64,000 nt of DNA, from positions 1 to 64,000 of the forward strand of contig JARGSG010000227.1 of the NCBI GenBank assembly GCA_030374805.1, read 5' to 3'. The notes beneath the pieces were generated by a model. The model saw only the letters and a list, made by a program, of their open reading frames with translations. It was not told the origin of the DNA and made no database searches. Source of the DNA: Gracilaria gracilis. Taxonomy: Eukaryota > Rhodophyta > Florideophyceae > Gracilariales > Gracilariaceae. Made by a program: the position numbers and the translations under genes. Positions 1 through 10,209 of this stretch are shown piece after piece (position 1 is the first letter of the stretch; every line of letters begins with the position of its first letter).

Positions 1-1670
1 TCCGTTGTTTTGTGCAGAAGATGCTTTCTAGAACGTTTCTGAGAAATCCTTCTGGCGGTATTGTTCTGAACTTTCTGGGTCTTCTCCTGGGGACGCGATG
101 TACAACTGCGTCCAATTCGATTGTTCCGGGGTTTCTTCTTCAACGACGTGCTGCGGGAAGGATTGGTTGCTTCAAGTGATTTCTTCTTCCTACGCTTCAC
201 AGGCTCCTCGACGTGTGTGACAAATCGGCGTTTTCCGGTGTTCTTGGGTTGCTTCTTAGCAATAGTAGCTCGTGAACTCGGACGCGGACGCGGACGTACT
301 TCATCTTCGTCCTCATATTCTAACTCTTCCTCCAGTTCATCACTTTCGCCGCAGTTAGGGGAGCCCTTCGCTGAGGGCTTCGCGGCAGCTGTGCCTCGAT
401 TCTTTCGCTGAATTATTTCGTCTTCATCATGCCCCCACTCCTCCTCTGACTCTTCCTCCGATTGAGTAAACTCCATGAGGCTAGGAGTGACCATGTTTCC
501 CCTCTTCTTTGGCTGCTTCTCCGCAACAGTGGCTCGCAAGTCGCGACGTGACACTATCTCATATTCATCATCATGCTCTGAATCCTCTGCTTGATCGCAA
601 TTGTCCTTGTTTCTCCGTGAAGATCTCGTCCCGCGTTCATTGTCTTGGTCGCGTAGAGAGTGAAAACCAGAAGTATTATCTTGGTCGTCTTCTGAACCTG
701 GGTGATCTAAATCGCATACATCTTCGTCTTCGATCCGGGCAGCATTCTGAACGTCCCTCTGATTGAATCTGTTTCCATCCCGAGCAATACAATCGGACTG
801 CCCCGCGTCAGAAGGAGCCGCTGCATGATTGCCAGTGTTTGCTTCAATTTCCTTTCGCGGTTCCTCATTTTCTGCCATCGATGTCACCCTGTGGCGCTCC
901 GCTCTGATACTGCCGGCGCCTCCCGCAACATTTCTTGCTCCGTTTGAAGGAACAGACCGTTCTGGCTGCTTCGCACTAGATTGAGGCACGTCGCTACCAT
1001 TTGCATTATGGTTGGCACCCTGCTGACTGCTTGCAGCTTTTGCAGCTTTTGCTCGTCGCTTTGACGCCTCTGCAGCAGCCTTCTTATCCCTCTGAATTGC
1101 TTCCTTCATGAGTTCATTCATGACCCATCCGCTTTGTGCCGCTGCCAGAACTGGGTACAGTTCGACAAGCTTACGTTTCATCTGGATTATTTGTGAGGGA
1201 AACTCTCTCTTCAAGGAACTGTACGTTCGAGTACCGCGCTCCACGCCCAATCGATGATACAAGAAGGAGCGAATATCGTCCTTCATGGCGTTTGCCATTG
1301 CAGTGTAGATTGGGAAGTCAGCCTGCCACGTGCCTGAGTCGCGTTCGCGTCCCATCCTTTCCTGATACAAACGGTTGAAGAGTGCTCGCGCAGAAAGTGT
1401 AGTACCTGTGGGCACCCCAGGTCTGTCGGAAGCTTTCAATCGCCTCTTCATTGAGGCCGTTGGAATCATAACAGAATTCGGAGGAAGTTGCTGTTCTTGC
1501 TCACGGGAAACTCCACAATCTGAACGATCAACACCACGGTCTGCACGATTGACACTCTCACTCGGGTTCCGTTGCTGATTGGATGCTTGATAAGATAGCG
1601 CGGGTGCTGCAGATGGAACTGTCTGCATAGCACTGTCTGCAGTGACACGGTGAAGGGTCCTGGTACTCAT
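1..1670 (-). CDS. Partial unknown charged protein, runs off the left edge
   Basis: A reading frame opens at an ATG (complement of 1668-1670) and stays open for about 556 codons to base 1 without a stop, so the C terminus lies outside the window. I do not recognise the family. Residues about 95-170 look globular and helical and include LFNRLYQERMGRERDSGTW. Residues about 190-210 form an Ala/Lys-rich helix. The rest is a disordered-looking mix of acidic runs and Lys/Arg clusters, as in nuclear proteins. An imperfect internal repeat is visible: RATVAEKQPKKRG near residue 380 and RATIAKKQPKNTGKR near residue 468. It is divergent from the transposase at 2.1 kb, with about 415 bp between, so it may belong to that element or be a host gene. 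The long stop-free frame is the main evidence that it is coding. Confidence 0.65.
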   Translation of the reverse strand, partial: MSTRTLHRVTADSAMQTVPSAAPALSYQASNQQRNPSESVNRADRGVDRSDCGVSREQEQQLPPNSVMIPTASMKRRLKASDRPGVPTGTTLSARALFNRLYQERMGRERDSGTWQADFPIYTAMANAMKDDIRSFLYHRLGVERGTRTYSSLKREFPSQIIQMKRKLVELYPVLAAAQSGWVMNELMKEAIQRDKKAAAEASKRRAKAAKAASSQQGANHNANGSDVPQSSAKQPERSVPSNGARNVAGGAGSIRAERHRVTSMAENEEPRKEIEANTGNHAAAPSDAGQSDCIARDGNRFNQRDVQNAARIEDEDVCDLDHPGSEDDQDNTSGFHSLRDQDNERGTRSSRRNKDNCDQAEDSEHDDEYEIVSRRDLRATVAEKQPKKRGNMVTPSLMEFTQSEEESEEEWGHDEDEIIQRKNRGTAAAKPSAKGSPNCGESDELEEELEYEDEDEVRPRPRPSSRATIAKKQPKNTGKRRFVTHVEEPVKRRKKKSLEATNPSRSTSLKKKPRNNRIGRSCTSRPQEKTQKVQNNTARRISQKRSRKHLLHKTT

Positions 1671-2085
1671 GCTGAATGCAAAATCGAGCCATGAATGGAT
1701 TCATAGTTAGTATCCTGTCACCCAGGATCGTATGGGTTGCGAAAGAATATGGAGAACAAACTTACTCGCGGTGAACGCTACGAATGTATCGCAAAAGAGC
1801 GTTGCTCGTGGCTCGAAAGGTGCGATGGAGTACTTCAGTTGGAGGCTGAATGTTTGTCACAGATGACGAAGAGGAGGTGAGAACGGGATGAAGTAGCCCT
1901 GTTGATATGGACTGGGATGCGGTAGAATTTCTGAGTGATCATTACGCGCGCGCGGAGAATGCTCAAGTAACACGGACGCGAAATGAAAAGCCGTAGGTGA
2001 AATGAAAAGTACATGATTCCTGAAACTTTTTCGTTGTCCAATCTTAGAATAACTTCTTTGGAAATTGTTGTGTCTTCTCGAATTT

Positions 2086-5000
2086 ATGGCATCTCCTTCA
2101 TCCGATAGGTGTATAGTTATTCTCTGCCTTCTTTCTAGATCACATAAGAATATCCTCCGCCAGCACTCTGATATGGGACGAGGAAGAAAACGATACCGAT
2201 GGGAAATCTCATTTCACAGTAAGCAATCGCTTTTCGAACAAGATCATCTTGACGATGAAGATTTATACCCATCTGAACATAGAACTGCCCATAAGCGAGC
2301 TCGCAGTTCGGAGACTCATGGAGATACTCCGCTCGGTAGAAATGAGGAAGTAGTACTTCCAGAAGGGGTTTCCCAAGATCAACGTTTTCAAGACCCTTGT
2401 TATGGAAACAGAACTTCATCGCAAGAATGTGAAGTTATTAAAGAAATGAATGAGGACCAAAGTCCAGAGATCCAACACGATTACCCTTTGAATCCTAGTG
2501 AGAGTCAATCTCCAGCGAAAGCCAGTACATCGCATGAACTTAATACGAAGGGGATTGACATTGGGGCGTGTGCCAATGGAACAATGAACGACGGCGTTGG
2601 TTCGCCTTTCGAAGTACCATCACTTTCTCCTATTTGTGCCATTCACTCATCTTGTGCGTCGTTAACAAATCGGGCTGAGTCCTCTCTTGGGGTGGCATCG
2701 AACTCAGTGGAGGAGAATCTATCTCCCACCCAGAGAGAATATGAACGTTTGGCTCGCTTCATATACATTTCAGAAGTTTCCAATGTGTCCCAGAGAGCTC
2801 TGGAAAGACTGATGAAAGTGGCACCGATTATCTCGCCGTTCTCGTACAGAACTCTTGTTTCGTATGCTTTTCGTAAGGCTCATGTTGAGAAAACGTTTGT
2901 ACGAATGTGCCGTAGTGGGCATGCCGCTTTTTCCGGACGATTGAAAACCTTTTCCGAGTGCCCTAGCTGCGATAAACCTCTTGCAACAAGCTCACAAAAG
3001 TATTGGTTGATGAAGCCTTCGTCGGCTCTAAAAGCGTTATGTCGTGCTCCTGATTCGTTTCATGCCATCATGAACGGGTTTCTTAGAGCAAAGGAATCAA
3101 TAACGCGAAACAGATCAGAAGTAGAAGAGCATGATTACTACCATGGTTCAATGTTCTTACGGCAGCATAGTGCACGTCTGGAAAAGTGTACACCGGAGAG
3201 CGACGCACTGATCATTTTCCTGACATTGTCCTCAGATGGATTTGAATGCTCCAAGAATCGCAAAGGAGAAGCCATCTCTTGCTGGCCTATCATTTCCACC
3301 CATTCTGAACTATGATCCTCATGAAAGAAGCCGAGCATCAAATTGTTTGATTCACTCTGTTATTCCTTCGACACATGACCCCCAGTACTTCGATACATTC
3401 ATGGTGGACATTATTGCAGATTTGAAGCAGATGGAGAAGGGGAATTTCAACGCTTTGTCATGATGGGAAAATACGAAAACTGCAGGCCTTTGTTCTGTAC
3501 TTCACCGCAGACTGGCCTGCTGCGTCCAAAGTCCTTGGTTACGTCGGCCACACCGGGAAAATATTTTGTCGATTCTGCATGAAAGAAAGGTCATACATGA
3601 AAGAGCTACGGTGCTTATGTGCCATACCGGAAAGCAATTCCATAATGAAGAGGGCTCTAGACAGGAGAAGTTGGTACCAAAGCGGCGACATCATTAGAAC
3701 AGAATGTGCTCGAAAAAGATCGGCATCAGACGTTCGATCGATTTGGAAAACATTGAGCCCCAAGAACACGGAAGAGAACACGAGAAGACGAATAACTAAC
3801 AGTTCAGGTATAAAACGGTCCTCCTGCATATCAAAATTGTTCGTTGACGCTGTGTTCTCGTTTCCGTATGATGTGATGCACTTGGTTCTCTTGGGATGGG
3901 CTAAGCAGGTTCTCAGACTTGTTATCGGTAATCATCCCAGACACAGCAAACAACAACAACTGCCGAGCTATTGCATACCTGTAGTTATTATGGAGAGAAT
4001 GAACAAATCCCTTGATAACTGTGCTCATGGTATACCAAGCTCATGGGGAAGAGCTCCACTCTCTCTTCAAAACCTGTCTCGATTCAAGGCCGAAGATTTT
4101 AAGCGTCATGTGGTACTGTATCTTCTCCCCTTCTTTCACCGATTCAAGGTAAACAGACAGATCGTCCACCTCTGGAATCAGACCAAGAATCTTGTGAACC
4201 TAAGCTTCGCATACAATTGTGATGAAACGAGCGTGAAGGATCTGGAAGCAGTCGTGGAAGAATGTTACGCAAGATTTGTGCGACTCTTTTGCCAGCACAA
4301 GCATGACTCATACTGTCTTACTCCCACCACTCATTCCATACTGCATTTACTAGAGCTTCTCAGCGAATGTGGCCCTCTCCCAATAACGTCACAGTTTCTT
4401 GTGGAAAGACTGTTAGGAGAGATTGGGAGACGAGTTCAGCAAACCTCTAATATTTCATCACATCTCTTCCACAAAAACTTCAAGTTGTTTGCTCTAAAAG
4501 TAGCCAACGGGGGAAAGGCACTAACAGACTTTTTTGAGGATTCAAATAAATATCCCATGACAATATCAGGTCTTAGCACTGCTACTAGGAGTGGGTCAGA
4601 ATACCATACCGGTGCCAAAGGTCACGGAGCCGGAACAATATGCACCAAGCTTAGCAAGGAGCAAAATCGAGCTGTGAGGTACTTTCTGGTTGACAATTTC
4701 CCGAGCGATAAGGATGTAGCCAAAATAATATCAGTGAAGCAGTTCAGACGAGCAACGCTGAGTAGAGGTGGGCATGAGTTTGCAATCGAAACCATCGAAT
4801 GCCATCATGTCCGATCCAATCGCACTTCCTCACAAGAACATGCTCGACAAAGGTACTGCATTGCTGCTCGCTTTTTCCCAGAAACATGTTCGCAATTAGA
4901 TACCACATCAGATTCTGGCAGCCCGAGCAAGTTGTGGCATCTATATTATGGTTCCGTTCACAACATTATGAAAGTTGTGTTCGACCTTCCCCAAATGCGA

Positions 5001-5237
5001 GTAGCTGCTATCTTCACAGATGTCAAATGGCAGAGTAACATGGTAGAAGATGACATGCTCGACTTGGTATACACCGATAAGAAGGGGCATGGTCAAATTA
5101 CGACGGAGCATGCGAGCTGTATCCAAAGAGTAATTGGCTTCCTGGATATTGAAGGCCGCAGGTACTACCTTGATCCGTGTCGCTTCAAAGACAAGAGGGA
5201 GAGAAAATCCATTCTGCAAGGTTGTAAGGCAGCATGA
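2086..5237 (+). mobile_element. Plavaka/CACTA-like (Tnp2-type) transposase, frameshifted
   Basis: The protein resembles Tnp2/Plavaka-type transposases of the CACTA superfamily. The order of blocks fits: a DGFE block near 3236 (first catalytic-type Asp), a block near 3290-3440 followed by ADWPAASKVLGYVGHTGKIF and an FCRFC motif near 3510-3580, PYDVMHLVLLGWAKQ near 3868-3912, and FLVERLLGEIGRRVQQ near 4396-4440 (family E/G block). The coding frame changes twice: frame 1 up to about 3290, frame 2 to about 3440, then frame 3 to the stop at 5235-5237. Each change needs one skipped base, and no good GT-AG intron covers them, so the copy is probably dead. The first Met in frame is at 2086; a later Met at 2173 is also possible. 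The N-terminal 200 residues are low-complexity. I could not find terminal repeats, so the element ends are unknown. Confidence 0.75.
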
Positions 5238-6530
5238 GAAATAATCGCAAAGAATCACTCCAATTACATGCTCATATCACGACAGACAGAATAAACAAGA
5301 ATGACTGATGCCTAAGTGAACTGCACGCAGGAAAAGGCAATGCAGATCTGCGTGAAAGACCAGACAAGGAACCTGGTGAGGAAAAGGATTATGCGTCTGA
5401 CCCAATCCATGCCGTACCTATCACCAACTCCCCGGGTTCCGGCAAGGTGATCATACGGGCAGTATCCTGCTGTTGCCGTTCTATGAGACGGTTGTGGTAG
5501 TTAGGGAGCTTCCTTCTATGTTCCGTAATACACAAATTTCTTCATCGCCACAGAAGTGAGTGTTCAACCTTAGCATACACGCACGTTCGTTGGATGCACA
5601 TGCCCATGCGGTACCACGAGCGCTATGGAATCCGGATTTCGAGCCACTGCAGAGCAACGTTTTTCTGAATTGAATGCAGAGTGCATCAGACCCCGACGTC
5701 ATGCAACTTGCCATTGGTAATGAACGCGGTGCCCAGCGTTCTCCTGTTTGTCGTATGGCGGAAAGGCCTCAGGTTCTCGTTCGTCGCTGATGGTCTTTTG
5801 GCGGCTTGAGGCTTCTGCGTTGAGGTGATATTTGTTCCGGCTTAGCTTGAAAGCACGCAATCGTAGAAGGGGAGAACTCGATTTGCGCCCGCACGGCTGC
5901 ACGTGAGCAGCGCTGATTGCTCCGATTACGCGTCCTACAACGGATGCAAGCAAGCCATCCAGCTAGGTGTGCCGGTCCCAAATTGGGTCCGCACCGACGG
6001 CGCACGGTCAAGGCGTGTCGGTGAGGTTGCTTCGGTGCGGTAGCCCGTGGAAGGACTGCAGGGGTGGTGGCGACAGCCCAAGAGTCGCATGAAACCCCGA
6101 AGGCACGATTTTCACTTGTGCGACCAGCGGTGTTGGTTACAGTGTACAGTACAAGTATCTGTATACAGCTGGAGGATAACCTTGCACGGATTGATGCTTC
6201 TGTAAGGTGAGTTGTAACATGCCACAGGTCCGTGGCATGTTCCACGAGAACGCGGAGGCAGAAGATGCATATCATTCCAAATCCATTCCGTAGTGTCCAG
6301 AACAGAACCATCTTTCGATTGGACATGAGTGGTAGGTATCGGGAGATTACTCTTCCGGAGGAATCGAATTGTTCTCTGAAAAAATTGTTGGTACCATGCA
6401 CTGCAAAGTGGGTGTCTATCAGAGAAACAAGCATCTCTGAAACTGCTCAAAATGCAGAACACATACACTTTGTTACAGAGAGGGAAAAAACCTGGCAAAG
6501 CCGCCGACAAAGTCTTCTGCCTCATGCGGA
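5238..6530. other. Stretch without a recognisable gene
   Basis: Several overlapping open frames occur on both strands (the longest on the minus strand, 5769-6434), but none has recognisable motifs, and the ones on opposite strands exclude each other. A plus-strand frame at 6232-6537 lacks an ATG start. It may be the damaged front of the open frame that follows it. I see no RNA gene or repeat here. Confidence 0.4.
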
Positions 6531-6533
6531 TTC

Positions 6534-7199
6534 TTGAGAAAGAAGATCTGGCGAGAATGTGAAAAAAATCGGATTAAGGAAAATGAAAACCAGCGCAAAA
6601 CGTATAGAACTCAACGGGACTCCGAGTCACAAACGATAAAGAAGAAACGTCTCGAGAAGCGGCGTGCTTGGTATGCAGAATACGCTAGGAAGAAGAGAGT
6701 GTTAGCTGCAGAAAGTAATTCTCAGAGCAGTCCGAGCAAGGGAACAGACATTTCATCTCAGTATGCGCCGTCTCTTGTGCCCAGTACTGACAAGAATATG
6801 TCTGTTGATGGTGAACTGTTGAACTCCTCTCACATTGTATCAAGCAAGGAGGTCAGCCAATGCGATGATGATGACGATAATAATTATAACGAGAGCATGG
6901 TATCAAGTGCGAATTTAGAGCACGAAGAATATCTGTATGAATTGCAAGTCGAGGAAAGGCTTGTGCGTGTATATAGTCACTTCCTGACTCCAGCGGATAG
7001 TTTGCCAACATCGGATGCCATTCTCGTTCGTCTCACCCATGATTCTGATCAAGCCTCTATTGAAAAAACATCGGAACATCGAAACCGTCGAATCAAATCC
7101 CCTCGAAACGCTTACTATTCAAAATCAAGATCCACGCACCCAGTACGGGGCATGAAATGCCCAAGAAAATCCATTCCCCCACCGTCAGCACCGCATTAA
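6534..7199 (+). pseudogene. Unknown basic open frame, no ATG start, likely fragment
   Basis: An open frame of 221 codons begins right after a stop and has no upstream ATG; its first codon is TTG. The N-terminal third is very basic and helical (KKRLEKRRAWYAEYARKKR near residues 37-55), followed by Ser-rich and Asp-rich stretches. Near its 3' end the adjacent frame reads sensibly past the stop through about 7286, which suggests a frameshift rather than a true C terminus. It sits directly upstream of the kinase-like relic in the same overall orientation, and the two may be parts of one decayed gene. I do not recognise the product. Confidence 0.3.
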
Positions 7200-7259
7200 T
7201 GTCAGGAGTATATGAAGCGGAAGACAATGATATTTGTGTGTCTGCACCAGCAGTGATAC

Positions 7260-7961
7260 TTGCAGAGACAATACAATACCATCTCTAGGCTCGAAATATC
7301 AACCTGCTTTGTCCTTGTATCACTATTGAGGTATATGATGTTCCCACTTTGCTCTCTTGGTTTGCTTTTGGAAGAGCCTGTCACTTTCACTGTCGTCAAG
7401 GACACTACCAAGGCAAAACGGAGCGCTTTACAGGTTGCGCAAGCCATGCACGAGGCCTTCATCTCGCTTTGTATGACTGACCCTTCCAATATTGTTCCCA
7501 CTGTCGATATGTACGAGAGTGCGCGAACTCTGTACCTCCTCATCGATTACGCCGATGCCAACGCCTCGACGGAAGTGGACCAGTACCGAGATATGCTACT
7601 TATAGTTACTCTTGTATCCGGTCTGCTTCGCGCATTGGTGCATATACAGCACGCACAACTCGTTCACAGACTCAATTGCATCTGCCCTCAAAACACATTG
7701 TTGCTACCACATCATGAGAATATCGCCGTGCCGGTTTTGTACAACTAAGAATACGCCCTGTAGATCGCCGAGATAAAGAACACCACAAGTATTTCGCAGT
7801 TCTGTACAAATAATGGACCTCCATCGTTATCGCAGTTGGCCCATATAGCTCCAGAGGTTGGACGAGGTGACGTTGGGGATTATCAACAAGACGTTTGGCC
7901 GTTCAGCATTCTTACGCCTCTCTACCTGGATGGATGTACCCCAGTTGACGATAATCTGTGA
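7260..7961 (+). pseudogene. Decayed protein-kinase-like domain
   Basis: The sequence resembles a degraded kinase catalytic domain. Near 7430-7550 a helix C/beta-4/beta-5-like stretch reads MHEAFISLCMTDPSNIVPT and LYLLIDYADA. Near 7630-7705 there is a catalytic-loop-like HAQLVHRLNCICPQNTLL, with HRL where HRD is normal and the Asn of the loop kept. In the same frame near 7842-7900 an APE-type block follows, AHIAPEVGRGDVGDYQQDVW. Between the two lie in-frame stops at 7746-7748 and 7761-7763, and an alternative frame reads through this stretch, so a frameshift is likely. No glycine loop or VAIK lysine could be found. It is best read as a pseudogene of a kinase or pseudokinase family; the subfamily is unknown. 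Confidence 0.5.
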
Positions 7962-8484
7962 AGGTTGGACAACCTCACCAACACCATTGCGTCCCCGAGG
8001 GCGAGACCCGATTCTTTTGGAGCGCTTTGGGGCGGAGTTACTTCTGGAGCGAAAATTCCTTGTCCTAATTTGGTACATTCGAGTACAAAGTACCACTATC
8101 GGACGCGTTACTTCACCGTTGGCTTAACTTGGAGCAGCAGTGTTGTTTCACACACAGATTCTCTCCCCTCTATGTGCAATAAATTCCTCATTATTCATGT
8201 TCCTGCATGCTGTCTTTGTTGCTCTATCTTAACGTCATTTCTTGTAGCGCTGACTGCATTTCTTTCGCTGTCATATACCACCTTTTATGTTCCTGGCTTT
8301 TTCGCAACTAGTCCCTACGAGCTACAAGAGTTGAAAGCGTGTCCCATTTGTACAAAGTATATAACTGCAATGCTCTTGCTCGCCTTTCCTCATCTAGTTC
8401 AGCTTTCGCCGTGGTTCCCTTCACAACGTGGCCCTCAACAGATAAATTTCACACTGAACAGACACATCATCCCCTTCAACTCGT

Positions 8485-8811
8485 TCAGACAGCAGCGCGT
8501 TTGTTCGGGGATACAGAGGGCGAAGCAGAAACACTGGCTTGTTCAGATGAAGCTTGCACATTGTTTGAAAGACTGACAAGGGTCGCATCCAACTCGCTTA
8601 TTGTGGCTTCCATCTGGTCGATCTGAATGAAAACGTTGTCGGAAAACGATTTGAAACTTGATTGCATCTCGGATAAGAGCTGTTGCACGTCATTTTCAAT
8701 ATGTCTGTGCGACTCGATTTCGGCGTCATTCACGGTCGGACTGGATGGAGTGTCTGTCGACATCACTGGCTGTGGTTCGCCTTGAGCCTGTTTCGGGTCG
8801 GCGGAGTTCAT
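8485..8811 (-). CDS. HSBP1-like heat-shock-factor-binding coiled-coil protein
   Basis: The central part (about residues 40-85) matches the HSBP1 family pattern: VQQLLSEMQSSFKSFSDNV followed by IQIDQMEATISELDATL. This has the same spacing of hydrophobic heptads as HSBP1, a small trimeric coiled coil that binds the oligomerisation region of heat-shock factor and also acts in WASH complex assembly. From the ATG at 8811 the protein has 108 residues, longer than the usual 70-80 because of a disordered N terminus and a Ser-rich tail. A second ATG at 8763 would give 92 residues. There is no intron and the frame is intact. It is the only apparently healthy host gene in the first 25 kb. The family call rests on the heptad pattern seen by eye. 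Confidence 0.72.
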   Translation of the reverse strand: MNSADPKQAQGEPQPVMSTDTPSSPTVNDAEIESHRHIENDVQQLLSEMQSSFKSFSDNVFIQIDQMEATISELDATLVSLSNNVQASSEQASVSASPSVSPNKRAAV

Positions 8812-8869
8812 TGTGCGCGCGTCAGAGGGGGTGGGAATTCTGACGAAATGGCGATTAACCACCCGCAAA

Positions 8870-10205
8870 GTGGCACCTTGGGCGTGGTTGCGGGTGGGAC
8901 GGGGCGAGTCGCTGGCGCCAGCAGTGATGTGTCAGCGAAGGCGCGCGCGGCGTCATCGTTGATGGAATTGCCTTTTCTTTTTTTTAAGTCACGGATCTCT
9001 TGATTCTCGCACAAATGGCACGAGGTGTTTGTGGGCTGCTCCTTTTGGAGTTAGGGGTTGGCTCCGGCTTATGTCGCAACTATCTCAATAGTTTCGAAAG
9101 TAAGAGATGTCATTGACAAAAACTTGGTTGTACAGATACAGTACCTATTTGGTTTCTAGAGATCTTCATTGATCTTCTACGAAGGTAGCTCCCCGCATTG
9201 TGATGACAGTGGCATGAACCCATTTCTATCTTGCACGCGGAATCTACCAGCACCCTCTGGGTCATGCAACAACTTTGTTTTAACAACTCATCCCCGGTAA
9301 TCATGAATTCTTTTCACAGGTAATGCCACGCCCAGCTGCTGGCATGTAACGGTCGATGTCCCGTCCAGCTTGCAGTCTGACGAAACGAATCAAGAACATG
9401 TAGCAACGCTGTAGAAAAGGCGTTGGATCAACATCATAAACTGAGGCATTGTGAAAGTTTTATGTGAGAGGAGATTGTAAGCCTTGGCATCCACACTGCA
9501 ACCTTCAAAAAGACCTTCTTCGAATTAGACAACATCACCATGATAGGCTGTACACGCAAAGGGTGCACTTCAAAGACATGAACGGCAATATGAAACTATT
9601 TGTTCAACGTGCTTTAATGCATGTGGAACAAAGTGCGTCGGAACGTCTTTTCCAAATGCCCGTCCGGCGGGGGATGTGGAAAGCGTATGTCACATTCCGA
9701 CATACATCAGATCTAGAGTCTCTTGAAACTAATGACTTTCGCTTCGAGAGGAGTATGACGATCGGAAGTCTGGCGAATAAGGTCTTCGCAGTTCTGAGTG
9801 GAACAATAGTAACTTTACATGTATTCCAACATGTGTTGACCAATGTCACTTCGCTTCCAGAAGCGGGAAGGTGAGCACAAGCCTGTCCCACAACTGTCAC
9901 ACAACTGTCACACTATAAGTGCACTTTAGCGCGAAAGCCAGCACCGTCAGCGGTCACGAGACAGTCGCAGTCTTGGTAAACAGAATCTCATATACAACGG
10001 AGAGTTTCTGTTACATATATCTAGTGATACAGTTACCTTTGTATCACAAGGGCAGACTTTGGCCACCCGTAACGCGTGCTGGCACAAGTCGGGACGTAAT
10101 AAAATTAGCATGCTGCGCTGCGGGAGAAGGACAATCAAATGGAGCGTAAGATTTCAGTCCAGATAGCTAAAAGATAGCCCGAACCTGCGATCATCATCTC
10201 CTTCA
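8870..10205. other. Stretch without a recognisable gene
   Basis: The longest open frame (9464-9874, plus) starts at GTG and has no recognisable domain; an overlapping minus frame (9604-9900) excludes it. No repeat or RNA gene was seen. Confidence 0.35.
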
Positions 10206-10209
10206 ACTT

